From the NCBI GenBank assembly GCA_020061995.1, contig JAGUXE010000284.1, positions 1-23,575 on the forward strand: 23,575 nt of DNA, given 5' to 3'. Origin of the DNA: Ignavibacteriales bacterium (GTDB lineage Bacteria > Bacteroidota > Ignavibacteria > Ignavibacteriales > Ignavibacteriaceae). Shown here in pieces: positions 16,910 through 23,575 of the stretch (the stretch's first letter is position 1; each line of letters starts with the position of its first letter). The notes beneath the pieces are model-generated. The model did no database searches. It was not told the DNA's origin and was given only the letters and a program-made list of their open reading frames with translations. The position numbers and the translations under genes were made by a program.

Positions 16910-18037
16910 ATGAGAACAAAATATATGTTCGGTTTAACATTAACAGTCCTTTTATTAGTCGGACTTACAACAATTGGAAGAGCGCAAGAGAGAACAACAA
17001 AATCATTTGATGTAAGGAAAGGTGAAAACCTATCACTTAAGGTGAGGGGAGATGTTAAGGTAGAATCCTGGAGTAAAGATGAAGTTTACCTTGAAGTCTC
17101 AGGAGTACGTAAATCTAATATTGAAGATTTGAAAATTAACCAGGAAGGGAATACGGTTTTTATAAATTTTAAAAGTAATGATGATGCAACATTTTTAATC
17201 AAAACACCGGAGCAATTCAATTTGGATATTAAGACAAGCGGAGGAGATATCTACTGTCTCGGTAAATATTTCGGAAGTGTAAATGGCTCAACTGCGGGTG
17301 GTGATATTAAAGTTGAAAAAGTTTCTGGTAATGTGGTATTAACTACTGCCGGTGGAGATATTACTACCGGTGATATTGAGGGCAATCTCAAAGCCACTAC
17401 CTCGGGAGGCGATATTAAAGCAGGAAATATTTCAGGTGAAGGAAAAATTTCAACTTCAGGCGGAGATATTACTGTTGCCGGTTCAAACAAATCTCTTTCA
17501 TTGGCAACCTCGGGGGGCGACATAAAAGTTGGGAATATCAACGGTGATTTCTCAGCAGCAACTTCCGGTGGTGATATCATTGTTGGGATTGTTAATGGTG
17601 TGGTAAAACTTAACACATCAGGTGGAGATATAAAATTAGCAGGAGCTAAGGGTAATACAAAAGCAAATTCTTCCGGTGGAGATTTGAGGTTAGAAAATCT
17701 TTACGGATCTGTGAGGGCTAATACTTCGGGTGGGGAAGTTTATGTAGAGTTAAATCCCGATGGAAGTGAAGAGAGCAAAATAGCGACTGCTGCCGGAAAT
17801 ATAACCTTACTTATTCCTGAAAATGCTAAGGCAACTATCGAAGCAGTAATTTATTTGCCATCAAAAAGTGATTTTGATGATGGTTATGAAATCGTGTCTG
17901 ACTACAAAATTGACAATTACACTACAGATGAAGATCGAAAAGAAATAAGAGCAACAATCAACTTGAACGGCGGAGGAAAACTGATTAGACTCAATAACGT
18001 TAAGTCACAAATAGCTATTAGGAAGTGGAATAAATAA
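16910..18037 (+). CDS. Exported DUF4097 beta-helix protein with GGDI repeats
   Basis: A 375-aa exported protein with AAGGAG before the ATG. Signal peptide about 1-25 (FGLTLTVLLLVGLTTIGRAQ). Residues about 105-285 are a ladder of some ten 19- to 20-residue units, each with (T/S)-x-GGDI or a variant (TSGGDI, TAGGDI, SSGGDL, TSGGEV). This is the DUF4097 (adhesin-like, formerly DUF2807-related) parallel beta-helix pattern. The C-terminal 85 residues are non-repetitive (PENAKATIEAVIYLPSK, ATINLNGGGKLIRL). It is the last gene of the sigma/anti-sigma operon. DUF4097 proteins often accompany envelope-stress regulators, so a periplasmic or surface role in sensing or buffering envelope damage is plausible but unproven. 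Confidence 0.88.
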   Translation: MRTKYMFGLTLTVLLLVGLTTIGRAQERTTKSFDVRKGENLSLKVRGDVKVESWSKDEVYLEVSGVRKSNIEDLKINQEGNTVFINFKSNDDATFLIKTPEQFNLDIKTSGGDIYCLGKYFGSVNGSTAGGDIKVEKVSGNVVLTTAGGDITTGDIEGNLKATTSGGDIKAGNISGEGKISTSGGDITVAGSNKSLSLATSGGDIKVGNINGDFSAATSGGDIIVGIVNGVVKLNTSGGDIKLAGAKGNTKANSSGGDLRLENLYGSVRANTSGGEVYVELNPDGSEESKIATAAGNITLLIPENAKATIEAVIYLPSKSDFDDGYEIVSDYKIDNYTTDEDRKEIRATINLNGGGKLIRLNNVKSQIAIRKWNK

Positions 18038-18054
18038 TAAATAACTTAGATATT

Positions 18055-18086
18055 AAACCCCGTCGAATGAACGGGGTTTTTATTTT
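18055..18086 (+). terminator. Rho-independent terminator of the sigma-factor operon
   Basis: AAACCCCGT / ACGGGGTTT perfect 9-bp stem with a 7-base loop, followed by TTATTTTT. It starts 18 bp after the DUF4097 stop codon. Its AAA before the stem also gives a T run on the minus strand, so it may end the ClC transcript too. Confidence 0.9.
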
Positions 18087-18122
18087 TAATGAATGCATAT
18101 CTAATTAAAAGGGATTCAGACG

Positions 18123-19904
18123 TTATTCTTCAGAAAAATTACTGCGAAGATGTTGTCGGTAATGAGCAAATATTCCTGATTTTGAAACAAAACCAATGTA
18201 GATTCCTTTTCTCAGAACAGGAAGATTCCACCTGCCGGTTACTTCAAATTTTTTCATAACAGACTCAAGAGATTCAAATTCTTCAACAATAGCTGCCGGT
18301 TGACTCATTAATTCAACGGCAAGAATTTCAGAGTAAGCCTCTAACTCGAATAACATTTTTCGTATTTCATCAAGCACAATTATTCCAAGAAGTTTATTGG
18401 AAGTATCAACTACCGGAAAGATACTTCGCTTTGAATTTGCAATTATTGTAGTGAGATCACTAAGTTTCGCAGTCATTGGGACGAGTGCATAATCTTTCTC
18501 GATAAGTTCTGAAAGTTGAAGAAGTGACAAAATATTTTTATCCTTATTTTCTGTAAGAAGTTGTCCCTTCTTTGCAAGTTCACGTTTATCAAGCGAATAA
18601 GGTTCAAAATGCCTTACAAGAATAAAAGTGATTGAAGAGACTAACAACAACGGTATCATCAACTCGTAACCGCCTGTAATTTCAGCAATAAGAAAAACAG
18701 CAGTCAGTGGAGTATGCATAACACCGCAAAGAATTCCGGCCATTCCAACAATTGTAAAGTTACCGACTGGGATAGTTAAATCGAATCCTTGATTAAAGAA
18801 TTTTGCAAAGGAATAACCGGTAAATGCTCCAACAAAAAGAGAAGGAGCAAAATTTCCGCCATTACCTCCGCTCCCGATAGTAATTGATGCAGCTATAACT
18901 TTCAAAAGGCCTATAACAAAAATCAAAAATAGAAAAGACCATTCGTTCGTGAAAAACTGTGAGATTAAACTATTTTGAAATAGGAGATGAGGTGTATCGT
19001 TTGCTAAGTGTTTAATCCCTATATATCCTTCACTGAATAGAGGTGGAAAGAGCAAAATAAGTAAGCCCAATAATGCCCCACCTAATGCACCACGTAGGAA
19101 GCGGCGTTTTTCCAATGGTTTAAACATCCGTTCGATTTTACTGAATGAACGAATATAGTAAATTGATACAATTCCGGTTAGTATTCCAAGCCCGATATAG
19201 AATGGTACATTATTATAATCAAACGGTTGACGGAGACTAAAATACAAGAGAATATTTTCATTCAAAATCATTTTGGAAAGCAATGCACCTGTTGTTGAGG
19301 CAATAATCAGTGGAATAAATGATGATAATGACATATCTATTAAAAGTACTTCTACAGCAAACATCACTCCGGCAATAGGTGCATTAAAAACTGCGGCGAT
19401 GCCTGCTGCTGCACCACTTGCTAACAATATTGTACGGTCACGATAAGAAAAATTAAATACCCTACCAAAGTTAGAACCAATTGCGGAACCTGTAACTACA
19501 ATAGGGGCTTCCAACCCTGCTGAACCACCGAATCCAATTGTTAATGCGCTGGTGACTAGGTGCGAGTAAGTCATGTGTTTATCTACATTACTCGCTTTTT
19601 TTGCAATCGTATAAAGGATATGAGCTGAACCTTTTCCGAAACGATTTTTCAGGATGAATCTAATAAAAGCTATTGTGAGTAAGATGCCGACAAGAGGGAA
19701 TAATAAGTAGATGTAATCCAATACTATTTTTGGTGGAGCATGGGTAAGAAAATCGTGTATATAATAGACCGTCCCTTTTAATGCAATAGCAGCGATTCCA
19801 GCTACAAAACCAACTACTGAACTTGCGATAAGCAAAGCTTGATTAGAACTTATTCTAGATCTGAAAGAAGCTAAGTAAGAATATAAACTCACAATTATTT
19901 TCAA
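18123..19904 (-). CDS. ClC-family chloride channel/antiporter with CBS pair
   Basis: A 593-aa protein: ClC membrane domain (about 20-445) plus two CBS domains (about 465-590). Recognisable blocks: GFGGSAGLEAPIVVTGSAIG (gating glutamate E132), AAAGIAAVFNAPIAGVMFAVE, and GSGGNGGNFAPSLFVGA. Two sites differ from E. coli ClC-ec1. The selectivity segment GSGIPEIE is GKGSAHILY, and the inner proton-pathway glutamate (E203 there) aligns with V186 after E185. It may therefore work as a channel or an uncoupled exchanger. The CBS pair suggests adenine-nucleotide control. The start is a TTG at 19904 without a clear ribosome binding site; a GTG four codons later is an alternative. No operon partner. Confidence 0.9.
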   Translation of the reverse strand: MKIIVSLYSYLASFRSRISSNQALLIASSVVGFVAGIAAIALKGTVYYIHDFLTHAPPKIVLDYIYLLFPLVGILLTIAFIRFILKNRFGKGSAHILYTIAKKASNVDKHMTYSHLVTSALTIGFGGSAGLEAPIVVTGSAIGSNFGRVFNFSYRDRTILLASGAAAGIAAVFNAPIAGVMFAVEVLLIDMSLSSFIPLIIASTTGALLSKMILNENILLYFSLRQPFDYNNVPFYIGLGILTGIVSIYYIRSFSKIERMFKPLEKRRFLRGALGGALLGLLILLFPPLFSEGYIGIKHLANDTPHLLFQNSLISQFFTNEWSFLFLIFVIGLLKVIAASITIGSGGNGGNFAPSLFVGAFTGYSFAKFFNQGFDLTIPVGNFTIVGMAGILCGVMHTPLTAVFLIAEITGGYELMIPLLLVSSITFILVRHFEPYSLDKRELAKKGQLLTENKDKNILSLLQLSELIEKDYALVPMTAKLSDLTTIIANSKRSIFPVVDTSNKLLGIIVLDEIRKMLFELEAYSEILAVELMSQPAAIVEEFESLESVMKKFEVTGRWNLPVLRKGIYIGFVSKSGIFAHYRQHLRSNFSEE

Positions 19905-20074
19905 GTTGATTGTTGTTGAATATCATTATCCAAAAATAAGAATTTCTTTTGAATATTGACTGCTTTTAAAAGTTCTCATTTATCGAAAACATGCTAAACC
20001 TCAACTTTAATTTCAGCTAGAGATTAAAATAAACCGACAACGATGGAATGTTTAAATATTCGGAAATTGTAACC

Positions 20075-20102
20075 GTAGAGACGAGGCATGCCTCGTCTTT
20101 AC
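20075..20102. repeat. Near-perfect 28-bp palindrome inserted in the cargo remnant
   Basis: The core AGACGAGGCA|TGCCTCGTCT (20079-20098) is a perfect 20-bp palindrome; with flanks GTAG..TTAC it reaches 28 bp with one G/T mismatch. The repeat (GTAGAGACG..CGTCT type) resembles short dispersed palindromes seen in other bacterial genomes. Compared with the intact gene, it adds about six codons (TRHASS) in frame. Confidence 0.75.
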
Positions 20103-20143
20103 CAACTGAATATTCACTTTACCAAAATTACCCGAATCCGTTT

Positions 20144-20165
20144 GGCGAAGCCATCCCTTTGGGAT
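20144..20165. repeat. 22-bp insertion splitting the PNPF|NPSTT sorting motif
   Basis: GGCGAAGCCATCCC...GGGAT lies between the codons for PNPF and NPSTT. It contains a small hairpin ATCCC-TTT-GGGAT. Its length is not a multiple of three and it causes the frameshift that kills the gene. Confidence 0.75.
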
Positions 20166-20397
20166 AATCCAAGCACAACGATAAAATATGCTCTTCCTTC
20201 AGATTCTAAAGTTGTTTTGGAAGTCTATAATATTGTCGGACAAAAAGTAAAAACACTAATCAACAACGAAAATAAAGAAGCCGGATATCATCAAGTAAAC
20301 TTTAATGGAACAAGTTTATCAAGTGGAATATATCTCTACAAATTAACAACAGACAATTTTACATCAATAAAGAAGTTTGTGTTGATGAAGTAATTTT

Positions 20398-20560
20398 AGG
20401 GCAACTATCTGAGTTGCCTTACTTTACACAATAAAACAAGTAATAAACATGGCTGTCGAGAAATGGTTCTCGACAGCCAACGCAAGACTCAGTTTCAACT
20501 GCGTCTTTTTATTTCACCCGCACTAAAAAAAATCCTTAACCCCAACGGAGTTATATGGTC
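20398..20560 (+). repeat. Downstream hairpin/terminator module, copy 1
   Basis: After the stop codon of the remnant come: a hairpin GGCAACT/AGTTGCC (20400-20418); a perfect 12-bp hairpin GGCTGTCGAGAA / TTCTCGACAGCC (20451-20478); a terminator AAGAC-T-CAGT / ACTG-C-GTCTT with T5 (20484-20512); and a CCCCAACGGAG repeat (20540-20550). The same order, much of it with the same bases, recurs after the intact cargo gene at 23319-23482. Confidence 0.85.
20484..20512 (+). terminator. Rho-independent terminator (module copy 1)
   Basis: Ten-position stem with one mismatch around a TTCA loop, followed by CTTTTTATTT. It aligns with the terminator at 23410-23437, where changes in the right arm keep pairing through G-U pairs. 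Confidence 0.75.
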
Positions 20561-20677
20561 ATAGCTAATCTCCATCAATAAAAAAAAACATCTTGCTATT
20601 AATTAGTCGTTACAATAGTTTTCAATCATAGAATTCATTTTAAAGTTGACTCTCGTTCGTCAATACAGCATATCTAA
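20561..20677. other. Short spacer before the transposase remnant
   Basis: AT-rich, no gene. Bases 20648-20680 (GACTCTCGTTCGTC... to AAAGC) look like an imperfect duplicate of 20681-20712, at the 5' end of the transposase remnant. No clear terminal inverted repeat of an insertion sequence is visible. Confidence 0.4.
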
Positions 20678-21110
20678 AGCAGACCCTCGTCAGTCTATCG
20701 TATCTTAAAGGCAGATGACTTGCTAAATAAATGGAATACCCCAAAGCAAAACAAAAAAGGAACCGGAGTTATGCATTCCGAAAGGTTTCGGAATCCACAT
20801 AAACACAGGCACACGGATATTAAGTACATCAACTTTAACGGCACATTCTTATTCTTAATTTCAGTTCTTGACGGCTATTCTCGATATGTATTGCATCATG
20901 AAATCAGAAAGTATATGACTGAACATGAAGTCCAACTTACGCTTCAGCGAGCTAAAGAAAAATACCCGGAAGCCAAAGAAAATCTTATTACGGATAAAGG
21001 CTCTTAATTTATTGCTAAAGAGTTTAAGTCCTCTGTTAAACACTGGAGCTTATTCATATTAGAACATCGGTTGCATATTCACAAAGTAACGGCAAAATTG
21101 CGATGATATT
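20678..21110 (+). pseudogene. Decayed DDE transposase (IS3-type integrase core)
   Basis: The open part reads SSVYRILKADDLLNKWN, then KKGTG, HKHRHTDIKYINFNG, VLDGYSRYVLHHEIRKYMTE and LITDKGS. That is the helix-turn-helix end and the first two catalytic aspartates (in HTDI and ITDKGS) of an rve-type transposase. At 21005 a TAA replaces the CAA of GSQF. FIAKEFKS continues after it, and RTSVAYSQSNGKIAM follows in a shifted frame, where the third catalytic residue Glu is Ala. Both the N-terminal domain and the C-terminal end are gone. It is inactive. Confidence 0.85.
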
Positions 21111-21190
21111 TTTAAAGTATGAAGGGATGGAATAATTTTGTGGGGCATTGGGTTTAATTGTTTTAACAATTTAATAAAGGAGTATGACTC

Positions 21191-23314
21191 ATGAAAAATC
21201 TATTACTGGTTCTTACTTTGGTGTTTGTATTCGCTATAAATCTGCATAGTGAAATTAGATACGTCAAGTACGATGTCAGCGGTGGTCTCAACAATGGCAC
21301 AACTTGGTCAAATGCCTACACTTCATTCCAATCAGCACTAACTGTCGCAATATCCGGCGATCAAATCTGGGTGGCGAAAGGGACGTACAAACCCTCAAGC
21401 CCTTACGATCTAATTGTGGACGGCGATCGTGATTTTCATTTCCGTATGAAAAACGGTGTTGAAATTTACGGTGGCTTTGCCGGAACTGAGAATGCAGTAA
21501 GCGAAAGAATAAACTTCGGCGCCGGACAAACCAACGAAACCATTTTAAGCGGTGATATTGGAACTGAAGGCGATAATACCGACAACTGTTACCACGTGTT
21601 TTATCATCCTGATGGTTTGGTTTTAACTAATTCTGCTGTGTTAGACGGCTTTACAATTAAAGGCGGAAAAGCATATAATAACGGCCCCCATTTGTACGGC
21701 GGTGGGATGCATAATTATTATTCTTCTCCAACAATTACCAATTGCACTTTCACATCGAATTCAGCTTATATGTATGGTGGCGGGATGTATAATTCTTCTT
21801 CTTCTCCAAACCTCACCAATTGTACATTCTCATCGTATTCAGATGGTTACGGTGGCGGGATATATAATGAATCTTCTTCCCCATCTCTCACCAATTGCAC
21901 CTTCACATTGAATTCGGTTTCTTACGGCGGTGGGATGTATAATTCCTCATCTTCATCCCCCGGCATCACCAGTTGTACATTCACATCTAATTCGGTTTCT
22001 CATTACGGCGGCGGGATTGCTAATGCTACTTCTTCCCCAATCCTCACCAATTGCACCTTCACATCGAATTCGGCTGCTTCTGGCGGCGGGATGTATAATT
22101 CCTCATCTTCATCCCCCAGCATCACCAATTGCACCTTCACATCGAATCCGGCTAATTACGGCGGTGGGATGTTTAATTCCTCATCTTCATCCCCCGGCAT
22201 CACCAGTTGTACCTTCACATTTAATTCTGCTTCTGATGGCGGTGGCGGAATGTTTAATTATTCTTCAGCTTCTCCATCTCTCACCAATTGCACCTTCTCA
22301 TCGAATTCGGCTAATTACGGCGGCGGGATGTATAATGAATCTTCTTCCACAGCCCTCACCAATTGTATTCTTTGGGGGAATGAGGCTACAAATCAGGGTG
22401 ATGAATTTTACATTTATGATAACGCCTACACAACCACGCTGAGTTACTCCTGCTATGCAAATGCGACAGGGGATGTTTATATTGCCAGCGGTACATTTAC
22501 TGCCACGAATAATAATATCACCTCCGATCCTATGTTTGTTGGTTCTTCGATAAACCCGGCGCACCCGTATTCTATTCAGGGAACCTCACCTTGTGCCGAT
22601 GCAGGGAACGATTCGGACAATTTGCAAGCTTATGATATTCGTGGAGCAGGATATTCCAGAAAATTAAACAAAACTACGGGTGGGGTTGGCACGATTGATA
22701 TGGGAGCGTATGAGTACAAGCTAAATGTTGATGTTCTTCCGGTTGAACTCACTTCTTTTACTGCAAGTGCAAACGGTGCAACTGTAATGTTACATTGGCT
22801 AACAGCAACAGAAGTTAACAACTTTGGTTTCGAAATCGAACGTTTAATTAAAAATGAAAAATTAGAAATTAAAAATTGGGAAACAATTGGTTTTATAGAA
22901 GGTAACGGCAACAGCAATTCACCAAAAGAATATTCTTTTACTGATGAAACTATAATGGCAGGAAAATACTCATATCGTCTAAAGCAAATCGACAACGATG
23001 GAAAGTTTGCATATAGCGATGTTGTTGATGTTGATATTGAAAACTTACCGACTAATTATACTTTATACCAAAACTACCCAAATCCTTTCAATCCAAGCAC
23101 AACAATAAAATTCGGCTTACCAAAAGATGGAATGGTAACATTGGAAGTATATAACCTAATCGGTGAAAAAGTTACAACGCTTGTTAACAAAGAAATGTCA
23201 GCAGGTTACCACACAATAGATTTTAACGGAAGTAATTTATCAAGTGGTATATATCTTTATAAAATAACCTCTGAAGAATTCACATCAACAAAGAAGTTTG
23301 TGTTGATGAAGTAA
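21191..23314 (+). CDS. Secreted T9SS cargo protein with nine-repeat parallel beta-helix
   Basis: A 707-aa protein; AAAGGAG stands 8 bases before the ATG. Signal peptide about 1-20. Residues 25-165 are a Pmp-like N-terminal region (YVKYDVSGGLNNGTTWSNA, ISGDQIWVAKGTYKP, GGFAGTE, DGFTIKGGKA). Residues about 170-400 hold nine repeats of 25-28 residues, each with GGGMYN, a serine run, LTNCTF and SNSA, ending in NCILWGN; this pattern is a right-handed beta-helix like Chlamydia Pmp and other adhesins. Then comes a segment SPCADAGND..DIRGAGYSR, a fibronectin-like domain (about 515-605, VELTSFTA, WLTATEVNNFGFEIER) and a type A T9SS sorting domain (YQNYPNPFNPSTT, SSGIYLYKI, KKFVLMK). It is probably a surface or released adhesin-like protein. 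Its last 110 residues and its 3' flank are duplicated upstream as the broken remnant. Confidence 0.93.
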   Translation: MKNLLLVLTLVFVFAINLHSEIRYVKYDVSGGLNNGTTWSNAYTSFQSALTVAISGDQIWVAKGTYKPSSPYDLIVDGDRDFHFRMKNGVEIYGGFAGTENAVSERINFGAGQTNETILSGDIGTEGDNTDNCYHVFYHPDGLVLTNSAVLDGFTIKGGKAYNNGPHLYGGGMHNYYSSPTITNCTFTSNSAYMYGGGMYNSSSSPNLTNCTFSSYSDGYGGGIYNESSSPSLTNCTFTLNSVSYGGGMYNSSSSSPGITSCTFTSNSVSHYGGGIANATSSPILTNCTFTSNSAASGGGMYNSSSSSPSITNCTFTSNPANYGGGMFNSSSSSPGITSCTFTFNSASDGGGGMFNYSSASPSLTNCTFSSNSANYGGGMYNESSSTALTNCILWGNEATNQGDEFYIYDNAYTTTLSYSCYANATGDVYIASGTFTATNNNITSDPMFVGSSINPAHPYSIQGTSPCADAGNDSDNLQAYDIRGAGYSRKLNKTTGGVGTIDMGAYEYKLNVDVLPVELTSFTASANGATVMLHWLTATEVNNFGFEIERLIKNEKLEIKNWETIGFIEGNGNSNSPKEYSFTDETIMAGKYSYRLKQIDNDGKFAYSDVVDVDIENLPTNYTLYQNYPNPFNPSTTIKFGLPKDGMVTLEVYNLIGEKVTTLVNKEMSAGYHTIDFNGSNLSSGIYLYKITSEEFTSTKKFVLMK
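21698..22370 (+). repeat. Tandem coding repeats of about 75-84 bp
   Basis: Nine units within the beta-helix gene. Those starting near 21926, 22085 and 22161 share a run AATTCCTCATCTTCATCCCC, and the ACCAATTGCACCTTCACAT segment recurs with few changes. The low silent divergence points to recent expansion or gene conversion. Confidence 0.85.
22846..22877 (+). repeat. AT-rich in-frame insertion in the fibronectin-like domain
   Basis: ATTAAAAATGAAAAATTAGA and the following AATTAAAAATT encode IKNEKLEIKN, between FEIERL and WETIGF. The period of about 10 bases and the polar peptide look unlike the rest of the domain and suggest a small dispersed repeat taken up in frame. Confidence 0.45.
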
Positions 23315-23318
23315 TTGT

Positions 23319-23482
23319 AGGGCAACTCGCCGAGATGCCTTGCTTTTCTGATTATGGTTAACTCTTTAATTACCAAAACTATCGAGAAATGATTCTCGAC
23401 AGCTAACGAAAGACGCAGTTTCAATTGTGTCTTTTTATTTCACACGCACTAAAAAAATCCTTAACTCCAACGGGGTGACATG
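23319..23482 (+). repeat. Downstream hairpin/terminator module, copy 2
   Basis: Diverged copy of 20398-20560, after the intact cargo gene: GGCAACTC/GAGATGCC hairpin near 23322-23340; hairpin CTATCGAGAA / TTCTCGACAG (23379-23402); terminator at 23410-23437; and CTCCAACGGGGTGACATG at 23465-23482. Confidence 0.85.
23410..23437 (+). terminator. Rho-independent terminator of the beta-helix gene (module copy 2)
   Basis: AAGACGCAGT / ATTGTGTCTT around a TTCA loop, followed by a T run (CTTTTTATTT). The two positions that are not Watson-Crick are G-U pairs in RNA. Confidence 0.8.
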
Positions 23483-23514
23483 ATTATAAGCAAGCAGAAA
23501 AAAACACCACAAAA

Positions 23515-23530
23515 CCCCGAAGGGGTGACA
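23515..23530. repeat. Short CCCCGAAGGGGTGACA repeat
   Basis: A small hairpin (CCCC-GAA-GGGG) followed by TGACATAA. Related sequences occur at 23465-23482 and, degenerate, at 20540-20557 (CCCCAACGGAGTTATATG). This looks like a short intergenic repeat family. Confidence 0.6.
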
Positions 23531-23575
23531 TAAACATCATCGTTCGCAAACCGAAATTCCATTATACCACCCCTT

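Larger units (their letters stand above)
20013..20393 (+). pseudogene. Broken 3' remnant of a T9SS cargo gene
   Basis: The sequence reads as the end of a cargo protein very like the intact one at 21191-23314. One frame gives DNDGMFKYSEIVTVE, an inserted palindrome, then LPTEYSLYQNYPNPF. At that point a 22-bp insert (20144-20165) shifts the frame and brings a TAA. The next frame continues with NPSTTIKYALP, VLEVYNIVGQKVKTLI, SSGIYLYKL and FVLMK. Just upstream, SARLK is broken by a 2-base gain and a TAA where CAA is expected. The body of the gene is absent. A 101-codon frame starting at 20088 is therefore a composite, not a real gene. Confidence 0.85.

Noticed and set aside
17251..17616. 121-codon minus-strand frame over the DUF4097 gene, with a regular ISPPEV repeat
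   Set aside because: It is the antisense reading of the GGDI repeats and has no start signals of its own.
21698..22370. Possible CRISPR array because of evenly spaced repeats
   Set aside because: The units are contiguous codons of a beta-helix without unique spacers, and no cas genes are present.
21930..22442. 170-codon frame overlapping the beta-helix gene in another frame
   Set aside because: It stays open only because the 75-84 bp coding repeats have the same composition; its Pro-His-Ser peptide is a shadow.

Overview
The window looks like a chromosomal segment of an AT-rich Bacteroidota/Chlorobi-group bacterium, most likely an Ignavibacteria-like lineage. The support is three C-terminal type IX secretion (T9SS) sorting domains built on the YPNPFNP(S/T)T motif, a carboxypeptidase-regulatory-domain TonB receptor, a membrane-bound LytTR regulator and a TAnnTTTG promoter element. 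The taxonomic call is an inference from gene content and style, because no rRNA or other marker gene is present.

Layout. (1) 1-4.4 kb: the 3' end of a large secreted T9SS cargo protein with propeller-like repeats, followed by three small exported, probably outer-membrane beta-barrel, proteins. (2) 4.8-8.3 kb: a 4-TM LytTR transcription regulator and a TonB-dependent receptor on the same strand. Between them lie three 9-bp direct repeats, two at exactly 21-bp spacing, just upstream of a TAnnTTTG promoter element; this is a good candidate LytTR operator. (3) 8.4-14.1 kb, minus strand: an acetate-type sodium:solute symporter (ActP-like), its DUF485 partner, a 963-aa Cache-PAS-PAS-CBS-DUF294 nucleotidyltransferase sensor and a metallophosphoesterase. 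I read this as a candidate system coupling carboxylate sensing to uptake. (4) 14.4-15.3 kb: a small zinc-ribbon gene and a 713-bp gap holding inverted repeats. (5) 15.4-18.1 kb: an operon of ECF sigma factor, zinc-type anti-sigma factor with a periplasmic HEAT-repeat tail, and an exported DUF4097 protein with about ten GGDI repeats, closed by a strong terminator. (6) 18.1-19.9 kb, minus strand: a ClC-family channel/antiporter with a CBS pair. (7) 20.0-23.6 kb: a repeat-rich accessory region with a broken T9SS cargo remnant, a decayed transposase, and an intact nine-repeat beta-helix T9SS protein. Its 3' end and downstream hairpin/terminator module are a diverged second copy of those following the remnant.

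The strongest leads are the transmembrane sensor fused to a DUF294 nucleotidyltransferase beside ActP/DUF485 and a phosphoesterase, the LytTR-type operator upstream of the TonB receptor, and the duplicated 3' cassette of the T9SS genes with short palindromic repeats inserted into coding sequence.
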